In this document: in pieces, positions 22,751 to 36,124 of the stretch
Layout: every line of letters starts with the position of its first letter
Position numbering within the stretch: the first letter of the stretch is position 1
Assembly (NCBI GenBank): GCA_034509495.1
Contig: CM067507.1
Span: forward strand, 21,651,121 to 21,715,120
DNA from: Acestrorhynchus altus
Lineage: Eukaryota; Chordata; Actinopteri; Characiformes; Acestrorhynchidae
DNA length: 64,000 nucleotides
Direction of reading: 5' to 3'
Made by a program: the position numbers and the translations under genes
Notes under the pieces: generated by a model
What the model saw: only the letters and a program-made list of their open reading frames with translations
Databases searched by the model: none
What the model was told of the DNA's origin: nothing

Positions 22751-25700
22751 TCACATGAGCCACTGTTCTTTCTCTTTACTAAACTGTTCAACCCATCTTC
22801 TAGTCAGCTCTAAATACAGATCAGGTTCATGAGGCTGGTAGTCCAAGTACAAACGCGTGACAGTCTTTTTAGGCACTGCTCTCTCAATCTGTGTGCCCTC
22901 ATGCCACTCGTTGAAGGAGGTAATGGTGACAGTCTCTGGCCGTATGTTCAGTGCTGCCTGTAGGGCAGTTTCGTAATATCGACCGTTGACCCTGTTGCGA
23001 GTATTGTGGTTGTTCCAGGGCCGGATGCTGGTGTCAATGTAGCCAGGCCCTACACTAGGAATAAACAGCAGATTATTGCCATCACAAAACGCCTTGATGC
23101 CCTTCCAGTTTTGATGTGAGGAGCCATAGGAGAAGCCATTGGAAGCAAAGTAAGTATACATCCCATCAAAACCCCCAGCAAGGATGTCATGTTTGTGCCG
23201 CTCCTCAACTATTAGCGCAATGAAGATTCCATCATACTGGGTTCCACGCAGACTGTGTGAGCCAGTGGCAGTCAGCATCTCAGCCCAGGCCTCTGGGGCT
23301 GTCAGGTAAGAGTCATAGATGTAGAAAAGAGGCAGTGCTTTTCCGTTGCTGGTAGTGAAGCGGTAAAAAGCCCCGTGATCTCCATACCTGAATGAACATA
23401 AAAAGAGCACCTTTAATTTTTTACAACCTTCTCCACATAACAGTGGAAAACATAGAAGGCCATTAATCTACAGCTTAATATTTATGAGAGTTGCAGTTGT
23501 GCTATGGCCTGGAATAAAGTATTAGAGAAGAATTCCCACATCTCTGTAAATGTTTTAGAGCATCTGATCTGACACAGGTTTCACTTACCTCACTGTGTTG
23601 CCAAAGCAGAAACACACGTCTTAGGCTACACTTTCAATAAGCTTCAAGGCCTACACAAGGTAGCCGTCAATGAATCAGATATCTACACTGCCTATAAAAA
23701 GTGTTCACTTACTCAAATGCTTCCCTTTTTATTTGCTTTTATAAATCATGGTCAGTGTAAGTTGGCTTTTTTCTTTATTGTCTATATGAAAGCATAAATA
23801 GGCTGGGATTTCAATTATTGCTGGATATTGGTGGGGATGCGTCACCTCTGTCCATGCTAAAATTATGCCCTTGACTTAAACAATTTCTGTGTAGCTTTCA
23901 CAGCATGTTTGGGGTCACGCTGGAAAAAAAAGATTTTCCCCCCAAGCCGTACTTCTCTTACAGAATGAATCAGATTGTCCTCCAAGACTTCCCTATATTT
24001 TGCTGCTGCTTAGAGTTATCCTGACTGCATGATGCTGTCACCACCATGCTTCACAGTGGGGATGTGTATTTGTGGTGATGTGCAATGTTTGTTGTCCATC
24101 AAGTATAACAGTCTGATGGCCTAAAGGCTCCATTTTGGTCTCACCAAACCAAATACACCTCTTCCAAAAACCACTTGGGAAAATCTTACACATTATATAT
24201 ATTATTTACATTCTATATTTGTAACTATTTGGCAGCATCTTGTAATCTGTTGACCACACCACTTGTAAAGGCAATAAAAGGGGAAACCATCCAAAGGGAT
24301 GAATGCTTTTAATAGACACTCTATGATCTTAGGATCAGACCAACCTTGAGGTATAATTTGTACAGCAGACATGATGTAAAAATAGGTTACACAACAAGCA
24401 AATTGTTTAATCAAGTCATATTTTCCAACCAACCTGTCAACAATGTATTTGATGTTGTCGTGTACACTATGATCAGTCCTCCCCTTGTAAGGCTGGATAT
24501 GGAACGCAACCTGGAACAGTACAAAGCAAACAATTTAAATCATAACATATTTGTCTTCCCTTCCACTGATGATATGGACATACATTAAAGCACATACTGA
24601 TATAACGCCCTATAGCTGTTTACATTCACTTCCTTTTTTCTTTCAATTCAAAGCACAGTTATGTGAAAACTGCAATACACTTAGATTTACTGAATTGCTG
24701 CGCTTGTCCTTGGTGGCTTCAGTAACATTCATGAAATAAGCTAAAAAGACATTGACTCACCAAAGTAACAAAGTGAAAATGTGTGTAAGGGGCTCAGAGT
24801 TGCACCAAGGCAACAGGATAAAGAATTACAGAAAGGTTCTTCTCATTTTCTCATCTTGGAAAACAAGAGCAGGGCAGGTTGTGTCCAAGCTGACCTTAAT
24901 CTCTTTCAAACCTTAAGTGCAATTGAAAGCTTTCTTTGCCCTTGGCAGGAATGTCCTCATGTAGCCATCTATTTCACAGAAGTCCTATTAACCACAGTCA
25001 GTATTTACCTTGAGTCTATTGTGTGCACTGAATGATGCGTGGGGAAAAAGTTCGATTGATGAAAACCCTTGGATTCCTCTGTATTTCTGAAGGCCTCTAT
25101 GAGAGGTTCTTTTCTTTTCTTTCTTATACGACTAAATTTCAGAAACTTTGTGATTATAGTTTATAGTAAAGAGTGTCCTTCAGAAGGACTTTCATTTGAG
25201 CCAGCCTGGCACTGTGTTTGCAGTCATAATTGTGTTGGTATGTTTGGGCTCAGATCTTCTACTTTCATTTGTGAGAGAAATTTTACACCCAAATAAAAGG
25301 GTCACTAAAACTCAAATGACTTGTCATCGGTTTGAGAGTCTTATTCATTGGGTGGACACATGTATGTACATGTGTGTTGAGGGGGAGGTATGGGGCAAAA
25401 TGACTGTGAGGAGCTGAGTGTAGCCATTAGCGAGATGGATGTCAACACCTCACAGCACGCTAACGCAATCAGCGAAACGTCAGAGCAGTGAAGGCATGTT
25501 TCCCTCTGACAGCCTCCTAATTCGATTACTCTCAGAAGCCCATTTTAGCAGTGTTTGTCCTCTGTCTGCCAAAAAGAGTCTGCCTAAATTGGCCATATTA
25601 GAATTAATAATTGAGTTTTTGATTTAGGATATCAGACATGCAATTGCAAGCTACCCCAAGAAGCTCTCAGTGCATGTTGAGTACTGTTTTTCTGTTGCGT

Positions 25701-26565
25701 GTCATTCATTGGGGAGTTCAGCTTTAATGTACTGGAAGGTAATGCAGCAGTAGATTTTATGTGGCAAGGGCTGAAGTAGGAATATTGAGGTCTCATTTAC
25801 AGTTTCTTGTGCAACACAACTCTCCTCATGAGACATATCCTCATGTCATGCTGACAGTGAGGTACAAAGGCACTAATGGATGGAAGTGGCACAACAGCAC
25901 TTAATGGAAGCACATGCATTTTGAGTCTGACACTTTGAATAAATGAGTTTCGGGGCAAGCGGTTGGAGAAGGACGGATGTTTGGGTGCACTTATAATCAT
26001 TTCGATTCTAGCAATTAGATAACATAATAGCTTTTGGTGTAAAACTGATCATAGTCTTTTCTATTGTGACATTAACTGTTAAAGCCTTGGTGGGTATATT
26101 CCAGATGGAAAGTAAATGTGTGCGCATATGTTGTTTTTTTTTTGGCTTTCCTCAAGCAATTAAGTGCATTTCTGCTCACTGAGATATATACACTTGATAC
26201 GCATTTTTTTTCTTTGCTAAGGGCAGCTTTTGCTGAAGTTAGTGAAGCAGCTGCTTTTGCTCAACGTGTGAGAGGAAGCTGGCATTATTTCCACTCAGAT
26301 GAGTGAAGCTACTGAATGAGCCAGCTCATGTTCCACCAAGATCATGTTAAATACAGGGCTTGACATGACTGTTTAAATACGATTTACAAGATTGCAGACA
26401 CTAGTACACAAAGGTAAAACACAGGAACACACTGGCCCTAATACATAATGACTATCGCAAGGCTGTCACTGTGCTGTCTTTATGTAACTCATGCCTCAAG
26501 CTAAGGAAAAAAAACAACAACAAATTGAATGATGTAAAATTAGGATGTTTTACTGAAGCATAATT

Positions 26566-26636
<71 letters not shown>

Positions 26637-26915
26637 GAAATTGTATAATCGTATTATGTTCAGAACATGTAATAGGAGCGGACAAAATAGTTTGATTTAG
26701 ATTAGTAAATTTTTTCACTATGTGGTTGGCCTCCGATAATACGTTCCTGTACTTGAATTTATGTAAATAACTAAATTGGGTGATGAGCATTATGGCATCA
26801 CTCACCCACCCCCAAATCCCCTCTGCGACATGCCCTAGTTACTGGCTGGAACCCCTCTGGGCCTAAAATGTTCAGGGAGGCAAAGTATCAACACACACAT
26901 AGACACACACACACG

Positions 26916-26962
<47 letters not shown>

Positions 26963-29900
26963 GGTCATTTTAAACTGATTCTCTGGCTTTTGTTCAGACA
27001 GGCAGCTCTATTGTAATTGTTATACATTTACTTGAGCAAGAAAGCAGCAAAAAGAAAAGAAATGAAAGGAAATTTCCATTCACAATTCAATTCACAGGGA
27101 ACATTGTCCTGCTGAAAGAGGCCAATGCCATCAGGCAACACTACTGATGCTTTGGTAGGTGTTACCAGGGTCATTGTCAAACTCCAAATCTTATAACATC
27201 AACTGTGCGCAGTCAGCCAATACCCCTGGTTGTTACATGTCAAACTGACACGCACACAAATGCGCAGAACTCAGAGTTAGCAGAACACTGCCCAGAGAAT
27301 CAAACTGTCACCCTGCCAGCTTGTATTCCTCCCATAGTGCATCCTGATGCTACTACTTCCTCAGCTACATTGCGCACATGCAACTAACAGTTCTCACGAT
27401 GTAAAAGAAAACAGGGCTTAATGGATCAGGCAAACTTCATCTATTGGTCGAAGGTAGAGTTTTGACACTCACATCCTGTTGTGCACCATTTCTGACCCCT
27501 CTTATAAAACTAGAGGGCTAGGGCTAAGAGATAAGACTGAATACAGGGTAGAGACAAGATCTGATGGGGTATTTGTGATGGAGCATAAATGTATAAGATG
27601 TAACATTGGGAGAAGGGGAGCCTCAGGTTTACTCCTTCACCCAAACTGTTTGAATGAAACAAATAAAAAATAAAATGATAAGACTGACTTTACAGTTAAA
27701 GACTGTGGGTATTGTGTCACATTCTTAACAATCTGACGAGCGTGCTGAAATACAGTGTGCACTGAGCAAACACAGAGCATGTATTATTTAAGGGGCTCAG
27801 CTGGGGAAAGGTGCCCTTACACGCCTTTCCCTCATCACTTGGAGCTTTGCTCTCATTCACACACGCACACATTTGCCCCGTGCGGTCCAACTTAGCGTCA
27901 GCACACACTTGCACACAGTTGCAGAACTGCTGTACAGCTGTTTAAACACACTAACAACTGCCCTGGGGTCTTGCTTCTTTGCTAAATTGCTCATATGCTC
28001 AACCATGACATCCTAAGAGCTGCTGGCTAGCACACACAAATACACAGCATGCAGAGATGACATAACAGCAATAATAAAGGGAAATGTCATCAGCTGCTTG
28101 AATTTATGTTTGTACACATTTGTACAGTTTTGATAGACATGTGAGTATGTGAATGAATCTGGAATGCATAATTAAAAGTGCCTGGTGCATACAACATTTG
28201 CTCTTCCTTAGGGCCTTTCGTTCGATCACTCTGTATCTTAATGAGAAGTTCTGATGTTACAGGGTTGCCTTACGAAGTACTGTAACCCAACCCATGGATT
28301 ATGGAGGGTAAAAGTTTGATGAGAGCTTTTGTTTTGCAGCAGAAAGGAATGGAAATCATTAGCTCGCTTGAAAGCTCTCGGATGACAAGCTCAACCTAAC
28401 CATTTCTTCTTGTAGTTTAACCACAAGTGTAATTAGTTAGTTAGAATCCACACCAGAAGTTCACCTGAGATCATTTTCATATTCCAATTCTCCAAGAAGA
28501 GTCTGCAAGCTTGTGATTGTAAGTCTAAAAATTTTCTTCAGCTTGAATTATCATCTACTTGATGATGCTGGATGACTCACGCTTACCTTTAAGCCATGTC
28601 GGATGGCTGCATCTAGGATTGATGGCACCAGGTCTTCAGTGGGCTCTCCATGATCATCAGCCAGGCCCGGAGGATACCACGACACCACCAGTACACCTTA
28701 ACTCACATAGGAAAGAGCCCATATTATTTGGTTTGCATTTACATTAATTATAGTGTACACAATGAACAAGGACACTGGATGAGCACCAGTAAGGACAAGT
28801 AAACACCTGATACTTTTCTAACATATATAAAATAAAAAATATGGACATTTGATCATCATTTTAACTACAGTATATTGAGATTGAGAGATGGAGGTGATAT
28901 TATTAAACACATATAACTGAAGACAATGTCTTTTAAACATCATTTGCAAAATGTAATTAATAGCCATAAAAGCATTTGGCTGATGTCTCTTACATCTACT
29001 GGAAGAAAAACTTTCCCATTCTTCCAAGCAGAATGGATGCTTATGTAATGACTCAGTGTGAAGCTTTGTAAATATGGTCTTAGATTTTCTTAAAACCCCC
29101 TCTGACACAATAAATATTTAATAAGGGTTTAATGACTCTCCAGGCCCTCCATGACACTTCCACCTCCATGCTTCACTGTTGGTTTGAGGTCCTTGTTCTC
29201 AGATGCTGTGTTTGGTTTAAGTCAAACATGTCTTCTGTTACTGTGCCCAAACATTCAACTTTGGATTCATCTGTCCAAAGCACATTGTTCCAGAAGTCCT
29301 GGTCATTGTCTAGGTGTTTCCTCTTTGCACACCTTCATGAAATTTTAGGATTGTTGGAGACTTTATTAAACTTGCAGTCTGATCTTGGGCTAAACTTACT
29401 AAGACAGCCTGACCTCCCCATGTCGGGAATTGTTTTAATGAAATTTTAATTTGTAAATTATTTTTCTGGACAGTGGAATGGCTGATTTCAACTTGTTCTA
29501 AGATTTTTTAAATCCCTTGACAGACTGCAACTACAATCTTCTTTCTGAAGATCTGGATACCTGATTAGCTCTGGATACCACACTCAAATGAAGATCAAAT
29601 GTCCATACATTTAAATATCATTTGTTTTAAAACAAGGGTGGTCATGGGGTGTCCTAAGCTTTGACTAATACCTAATGACTGTATATGACACAGTTTATAA
29701 AGAATACTCTTTATTACACAAGACTACTAGAAATGTTTTTTGGAGCAATGTTTTAAAAGAACCACTTCACAAGAAAGGCCCCACATGCGGGATCCAAGCT
29801 TGAGGTTTGAATGTGAACAATCAGCTTTAATTCTGCTGATTCATCAAATCCATCCACTTCCTTTCCTCAAGATGCAGCACATCCTTAAAATGCAGGAATT

Positions 29901-30304
29901 TCACATCTTCAGTGGTGCAGAAGTTATAGAATGTTACAGAACTGCAGCAGTTCTCACACTAAAAGAACAAACCTAATAAATAACCAGAACTTAAAATGAA
30001 TAAAAAACTCACCTGAAACCACTTTGTTGAAGGGTCAATTATTTCTCCAGTGTTGCCATGACATATAAATAAGTTATAGAACTTTAATATCTTGTGAAAC
30101 ATATGGCTACTGTAATGCAAGTTGATATTTGTCATCCATCAGTGCCACAGCTGACGTGTGTGGCTGGTGACACATTACCTGCAGCCCCATTAATTAAAGA
30201 CAAGTCACCTGAGTACACTCCTGTTCTCATGTTCTCACTCTGTGACTGGACTTTACTCATTTTATCATTTTGGTATAGTAATATTAATCAAAGGTTACTA
30301 ATAT

Positions 30305-30368
<64 letters not shown>

Positions 30369-31860
30369 TTTGAGGGGGGGTAATCATTTGCAATTTGGTG
30401 GCTTAAACACTCAATAATCCTTGATGCACAATATACATTAGCCTACACTGCAGGCCAGCTGTAGCTCAAACAGTCAGTACTATAGTAGCTATATTACAAA
30501 GCTAGTGGTGTGGAGCTGTCCACACGCCCAGTGCTGAAATGCACAAAGCCCTCAAACTCTAAACCGACTATTCACATATATTCCAACTATTTGGATTAGT
30601 GCTTCACCACAACTGTTTTTACAATTATATATATTTGCTTTTTAAAATTTTGCAACCAAAGTGATGCTCAGATTGATTGCAAAATTGCCATCAAAGAAAT
30701 GGCTCCAATTTGACCAGTTCTTGAAACTGATTAGTAATGATTATTACATCCATGCTTCTCAAATCTATTATATAAGTATGTATAATTCACTAACTACTGA
30801 ATTCTTGTACTGCTACTATTGTTCACCAGACATGAACAAAGGTGTAGCACTTTTCACAACTGAAGAGCAGCTTTACAGAAATCAAGAAATAAAAAGGTTA
30901 ACAACATATAAACAAAGGATAAGAGATAGACCCCCTAGTGAGCAAGCCAAAGGGCAACAGTGGCAAGGAAAAGCTCAGAGCTGGAGGAAGATACCTTGGG
31001 AGGAACCAGGCTCACAAGGGGGGACCCATCCTCCTTTGATCAAAATACTTATACACAGTTAGGGGACACTGGACCCCTATATCTCTGTTCTAATACTCAG
31101 GTATACTGAAATAATGTTAGTTTGCTGATGGACATAATAGTAACAGTAGACTTCTACATAGCTGGTGATGGTGGCAACTAGTCCATGGCCAGGTGGGAAA
31201 CTAGTCCAGATCCCATTTTTTGTATTTTTGTATTTGTCTCTGAGAGCCACATATTTTTAAACAGGTTAAAACAACCTGTCTCTAATGGAGCTACAGCTGA
31301 GCTCTCATGTTCAACACCTACAATGTCTATAACTGTAACTGGAGGAGTGTAAGTGTACCTGCTGCTGTGGCTCCAATCTGCTCCATATGTGACTCCAACA
31401 CCTCCGGGTCCCTCGAGCTGTAGGGCCCCAGTTCTGGGTAGAAGCTGGACGCAATGTCCTCCGGGGGCAGGTGCCTTCCTCTGGGATAACTGGCCGCGAT
31501 TTTGGGGTCCCAGTGTGGCACCAGAATGTGGTCCCAGTGCAAATATCTCTCGTCCAGCTGCGGGGTCCCATACCACATATGGTAAAATATATGAACATCG
31601 TAGGAGATGCCTTTGTCCGGGCTGGAGTTGGAGCCCGCTGGCTTAGCGAGGCGTGCTTGACCAGACGAGGGAGGCTGGACGCCGCTGGACACCGAGCGCC
31701 TGTCCACTTTCTCCCCGACCGCTGGCCGCACGTCTGCGCCTGGAGCCAAAGCCGAGAAGCCCTCGGTGGGCTTCAGAGTCCTTAAGCCCATCAGAGTCAC
31801 AAGCAGAAAGAGCGTGAAGAGGGAAAGAGCCACGCAGGCTCTCCGGCGCAGTCGAGCCAT
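22751..31860 (-). CDS. maneal: Endo-alpha-mannosidase-like protein (GH99), Golgi type II membrane protein
   Basis: Minus-strand exons 31860-31359, 28696-28587, 24510-24434 and 23387-22751 (TGA) join in phase (1, 0, 2) to 441 residues; human MANEAL has about 457. Family role: glycoside hydrolase 99, trimming glucosylated mannose from N-glycans in the Golgi. MANEAL itself is less studied than MANEA. The N terminus is MARLRRRAC followed by one membrane segment (residues ~9-26, ALSLFTLFLLVTLMGL). A Ser/Pro-rich stem comes next, and the catalytic domain starts near residue 85 with FYHMWYGTP. Conserved blocks are WDHILVPHWDPKIAASYPRG, SSFYPELGPYSSRDPEV, VVSWYPPGLADDHGEP, FHIQPYKGRTD and PSVGPGYIDTSIRPWNNHNT. 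SFNEWHEGTQIE holds the paired active-site glutamates (E390, E393), so it is predicted catalytically competent. The Tc1 elements in its introns do not disturb the frame. Assignment to MANEAL rather than MANEA rests on the near-identical N terminus and the yrdc neighbour. Confidence 0.96.
23684..24190 (-). mobile_element. Tc1-like element remnant in maneal intron 3
   Basis: The left terminal text is 'cactgcctataaaaagtgtt'. The interior minus strand encodes the conserved transposase block around 'catgcttcacagtggg' (VKHGGDSIM-like) at about 24030-24060. Frames are broken. The right end is not evident. Confidence 0.75.
26567..26636. repeat. (TTA/ATT)n microsatellite
   Basis: Uninterrupted trinucleotide repeat, roughly 23 units. 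Confidence 0.95.
26886..26960. repeat. (CA)n microsatellite
   Basis: CA repeat with minor interruptions ('gacacac', 'gcacacatac') in its first third, then perfect CA. Confidence 0.95.
28820..29660 (-). mobile_element. Tc1-like element in maneal intron 1
   Basis: 'tatggacatttgatc' (28840-28854) and its exact reverse complement (29593-29607) lie within the two ends. The minus strand at 29145-29185 encodes the VKHGGGSVMEG transposase block. An (A/T)-rich spacer replaces part of the catalytic region and several stops are present. Confidence 0.75.
30312..30366. repeat. (CA)n microsatellite
   Basis: About 27 perfect CA units in maneal intron 1. Confidence 0.95.
30840..31060 (-). mobile_element. 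3' end of a non-LTR retrotransposon, minus orientation
   Basis: Its reverse complement shares long runs with the plus-strand copy at 35330-35790: 'ccccccttgtgagcctggtt', 'cctccagctctgag', 'tgccctttggcttgct' and 'gatttctgtaaagctgctct'. This is a common fish LINE 3' tail. The copy is 5'-truncated and carries no ORF. It ends about 300 bases from maneal exon 1. Confidence 0.7.
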
Positions 31861-32350
31861 GGAGCAAAGTCCTCCTGGTCACTTTGGGGAAGGTGTGAGA
31901 AAAAGAAGGAAAATGGGAGGAGAGGTGGAGTGTCACCCTCCTGAAAGTTGTGTGCGCGGACTGTGCTGTGTGTCTAACAGCGGTGTTAATGCTGAGACAG
32001 CATCCCCGGACATCACAGACGTCTTACATTATTGCAGTTTACACCGTGTCCCCGATCCGCCGCACTGTCGCTGATCCACTGCGCAAAGTCCAGCATCTGT
32101 CCTGTCGGGTTCATCAAGCCCACATCTGGAATCAGCAGATTCTGCCACTTCCACAGGCAAAACACAAAACAAGACCGAACCAGGCGGAAGGCTTTTTCAG
32201 AGCATACTGTCCGAGGCTGACAGCCCTTCACACTTTATTCCTGAACCTGAGGAAGCAGGTCGGTGCTGCAGTCGGCGGCTCTCTGCTGCTCTGAGAGCTG
32301 AAGCTCAGAGCTGTGAAGGGTCAGGGGTGCAGGAGACTGCAGCGCATCAG
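31861..32350 (-). promoter_or_regulatory. maneal: maneal 5' flank / promoter region
   Basis: G+C and CpG content rise across maneal exon 1 and about 450 bases upstream ('gtgtgcgcgg', 'gatccgccgcactgtcgctg', 'cggtgctgcagtcggcggct'), unlike the AT-rich surroundings. This is consistent with a CpG-type promoter. No TATA box was identified. A CT microsatellite bounds it at 32376. Confidence 0.45.
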
Positions 32351-32360
32351 TACTAGAAAT

Positions 32361-32373
32361 GTGAGCTTACCTT

Positions 32374-32430
<57 letters not shown>
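32361..32430. repeat. (CT)n microsatellite with a unique leader 'gtgagcttaccttagatctc'
   Basis: About 25 CT units follow the 20-base leader. The same leader precedes the CT array at 56813, so both arrays derive from one dispersed repeat. Confidence 0.9.
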
Positions 32431-32434
<4 letters not shown>

Positions 32435-32930
32435 CCTGCTCATTTGCGTTTGCTTTCGATTGGTTACTCAGAGCCAACTGTAATATTAGGAACTATGAAT
32501 TTTACTACTTGGACAATTCACTAAACTGTCCACTAATTCCATTAAAGTCCATTATGCAGTAATTGCCTTCTTGCTCTTGGGCTCCCCCCCCATACGGATC
32601 ATAGATTTTTACACATGCATTTCTGGACAAGCTTAGAGATACAGAACCATCACTGAAAGTGAAAGAAAAGTGTTCTGAGCCTGAAGCAGTAATGTTACAG
32701 GATTTCTCTGCAAATATGATTCCTCCACTAAAAATGACATCCTGGAGTAACCAAAGACAGATGTGCATAGAAGTTGCTTTAAGTGAAGACTCACTGTTTG
32801 GGGTACTCATCACCAAGGTTTTTATGCTTAGTGTCAGATCTATCATCAGCTGGTCAAGTCAATTGATCAATTCATCTCTTTCCTTTGTGAATCAGTGCAG
32901 GAAATTCCAAGCAATTCCCCAATGTACTGG

Positions 32931-33400
32931 CTAAGGGAATGAGGGGCAGCAGGGAACAAGTGGCCAACATAATTGAATCTTACATACATTGCATTTCCTC
33001 TTAAGCCACTCCAAATGTTGGTTTTCAGTATGCTTTGGGTAATTGTGTACTATTGGGCGAACTTCATGCCAGGCAGACAAAAACAGGTTTTGCTCAAGAA
33101 TATCCCTGTATTTGGCCCCATCCATCTTCCCCTTGATTCAGACCAGTTTCCAGTCCCTGCTGCTAAAATACATCCCCACAGCATGATGCCACCCACCACC
33201 ATGTTTCACTGTGGGATGGTGTTCTTTGGGTGATTAAGATGTGTTGGTTTGTGCCAGACAGTGTTTTCCTTGGTGGCTGAAAAGTTTAATTTAGGTCTCT
33301 TCTGACCAGAACACCTTTCTCCATACATTTTGGGGAGTCTCCCCCATGCCTTTTCACAAACTCAAAATATTCCTTCCCTATTTTTTGATTGTAAGTAAAT
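32931..33400 (-). mobile_element. Tc1-like transposase remnant
   Basis: The minus strand encodes MDGAKYRDILEQNL, then degraded YPKHTENQHLEWLKRK (compare the family's DPKHTAxxxxEWLK) and, near 33175-33215, a VKHGGG-type block. Catalytic residues are lost and frames are broken. Ends not defined. Confidence 0.75.
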
Positions 33401-33459
33401 TTCTTTTTCTGGCCACTTTCCACCAAGCACAGCTGTATGGGTGTGAATAAAAGCTCATA

Positions 33460-34500
33460 GCAGATCCTCGTAATGCTCTAGAATGCAAAACTTATCTGAA
33501 CAATTTCACAGTTCCTGATTAAGTTAGAAAAAAGATTTTATGTGGTGTTTGGGCCTTGATATCAATCTGTAATACAAAGCAGTGGGGAGCTATATCTGTC
33601 ATGATACCTGGAAAAATGTCTAATTAGACAATTTTTCAAATAGTTTTTCCAACTAAACCGACCAAGTTCAGTTTAAATGCAAACATGGTTTAGCTGATAT
33701 TTTAAATGGTAGCTCGAAGGCTTTATTAATTTATTAATTCTTAGTGATTTTATTGAGTACAGAACACAATCTAACACAGCTCTTTCTTTTAAGAACTACC
33801 CGTGGTTCATCCAATGACATTTCAGAACTGTAAAAACAACTGATTGCAAATAGTTTTTTTTTTCTAAGGAACTGATCCTACTGAACAGTTATTTAGGAAA
33901 GTAAAAATAGCTCTTCAATGACATCAATCCATGGTACCTTTGTTTATAGTAATCTCATACTGTATGTTTTATTATTGGAGCATCCAAGCAGCTGTATCCA
34001 CTGCTGCTGTTCTCATTAAGCATTTACTGTGTAGACATTTTGGATGTAGCTCATCTCATACTCACTTAAGCAGATGAAGGAGAAGCCTCCAGGGTCTGTC
34101 ATCTCTAGTCAACATCTTCATCAGGGCTTGCAAGCTGAGCTCGTCTGATCCAGCAGCAGAACTGTCAGGGTCACACCAGGACACAAAGTGGTCAAGCGCT
34201 ATAATGAGTGTAAAGTGTGACCTTTAACCGCCAAGGTTTTTAAATATAGATGATGAGAAAGAGGCCTTTCCTACATACCACTGATGAAGTCTTCCATTAA
34301 TTACATTTTGGTTTTCTAAGTGGATCAAGCAGCTGCATGAATAAAAAGTTACGGATAAAACTTGGCTCCAGTGTGAATAACCCTAAGCTTAGACATAAAT
34401 GCATTAAATATGGACAGAAGTAATTAATGTCAGCCAGTTGAATTGTGTGTAGCCTTCTTTGAATGATGAATACAATAAACACCCCATGAAAACCATGGGA
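33460..34500. other. Intergenic, no gene recognised
   Basis: AT-rich sequence without coding-like ORFs, tRNA-like boxes or paired inverted ends that I could identify. Confidence 0.5.
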
Positions 34501-34514
34501 GTGTTACTAAACAA

Positions 34515-34517
<3 letters not shown>

Positions 34518-34571
<54 letters not shown>
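34518..34571. repeat. (AT)n microsatellite
   Basis: About 26 perfect AT units. Confidence 0.95.
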
Positions 34572-34576
<5 letters not shown>

Positions 34577-34587
34577 GCATTTATTTA

Positions 34588-35270
34588 TTTTAAAAAATAA
34601 GAAGCTTATGATGGTAGTGTGGTAGTGTGGTAACTACTAATTGTGTTGGGTCATGCCACATAACACAAGAAGGTCTACATCACAGTATTTAAAGAAATAT
34701 AAACTTTTTTATGGGACCTGTTACATGCATAGACTATGTTACTTGCATATAAAGAAATGGGTATAACCTGAAGTAGCTTAACGTTAGGGTGGCCTAACAT
34801 TCTGGTATAATGTTATCTGATATAAATCATTCAGAAAGTGTCAAGGTAACCAAAAACAATATCTGAAGAACTACAGGCCTCCCTTGCCTAAGCAAAATGA
34901 GTGTTCATGACTCAGCCATCAGAAAAATAATGGAGAAGAATTGAATCTAATAGCATAGAGGAAACCATTGCTAATAAATATATGTAAAAGACAGATAGAT
35001 CCAAAGTGGAGCTTTTTGGCTGACATGGACCCTATTTTGTCAGACAAAAACCTAACACTGTTTTTCAAAAATAAGAAGCATATACCAGCTGTGAAGTATG
35101 GAAATGGTAGTGTGGTGGTCTTAGTGAACTACTTATTGTGTTGGGTCATGCCATAGAACACAAGCAGGTCTACATAGCAGTGTTTAAAGAAATGTAAACC
35201 TTTTTTAATGGGACCTGTAGTTTACACCCAAAGACTACATTGCTTGCGTATAAAGTCATACACAGGCCCG
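34588..35270 (+). mobile_element. Tc1-like remnant with a duplicated segment
   Basis: The plus strand near 35000-35110 reads a transposase-like series (SKVELFG, then AVKYGNGSVVV, compare VKHGGGSV). The stretch from 'aaaaataagaagc' to 'gcatataaag' occurs twice, at ~34588-34760 and ~35062-35260, about 85% alike. The first copy lacks an internal part. Both are non-functional. Confidence 0.6.
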
Positions 35271-35329
35271 TCTACCTGCAAGATTTAATTTCCCATCATG
35301 AGCCATCATGAATACTCAGGTCACAGGGG

Positions 35330-35790
35330 GCTGGCTTCCTACTAGTTCACAGAATTATTAAGTCTTCAGTAGGGGAAGAGCCTTTTTCTTGTTGCCCATC
35401 TGCCATTGCCGACTGTACGGAGGTTTGCACAGGCCCAGGTTGGCTGCTGCTGATGCTGTTGTGTCCACCATTGGACTGCTTCGGTGCACCTTGGCATTGC
35501 AGTGGACATGTTGTGGTCCAGGGTCCCCTTGTCATCTATGTATGAGTAGTTTGACCAGAGAAGGATGGGTCCCCCCTTGTGAGCCTGGTTCCTTCCATGG
35601 TATCGTCCTCCAGCTCTGAGGGAGTTTTTCCTTGTCACAGTTGCCCTTTGGCTTGCTTACCAGGGGTTCATGTCTTTATCCTTATTGTTGTGTGTGTTAT
35701 TGATCATCTTATCTTTGATTTCTGTAAAGCTGCTCTGTGACAATATCAGTTGTAAATAAGTGCTAAATAAATACATTTTATTGATTGACT
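35330..35790 (+). mobile_element. 3' end of a non-LTR retrotransposon, plus orientation
   Basis: Contains 'ttccttgtcacagttgccct', 'ggcttgcttaccaggggttc' and 'tttctgtaaagctgctctgt', typical of fish LINE 3' tails, and ends in AATAAA-containing 'gctaaataaatac' and a (TTGATTGAC)n-like simple tail. It is an inverted counterpart of 30840-31060. Confidence 0.7.
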
Positions 35791-36124
35791 GATTGACTGA
35801 TACAAGTGTCATAGAATGGCAATTAAAGGAGAAGTAGGGTAAAATTCCTCCATGGTTAGTGCCTAGCTACCAATTACAGAAAGTGTAGTTACAACTAATA
35901 AAAAATAATGGGGTAATCCCTTTACTCCCAAGGAGGTTGAATGTTTACAACCTTTCCTGAATAAATACATAACATGCACATTGTTGCAGTTCCCTCAGAG
36001 ACTCTTCCTATTGGGTTGAGATTTAATCTGTAAGGTTATGCTGCCCCAGGTTATGCTGTTCCAGGAAGTATGGAACTCTGTTTTTAGTGATGCAACAGAA
36101 GGCTTAACTTTGTCCTTCAGCACC

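Larger units (their letters stand above)
24511..28586 (-). other. maneal intron 2
   Basis: About 4.1 kb with no additional exon. It contains a (TTA)n array (26567-26636) and a (CA)n array (26886-26960). The rest is ordinary AT-rich sequence in which I see no gene, RNA or transposon with recognisable ends. Confidence 0.6.

Noticed and set aside
31178..31785. Several overlapping ORFs on both strands around maneal exon 1
   Set aside because: Shadows of the GC-rich first exon; only the frame starting at 31860 matches the GH99 family.
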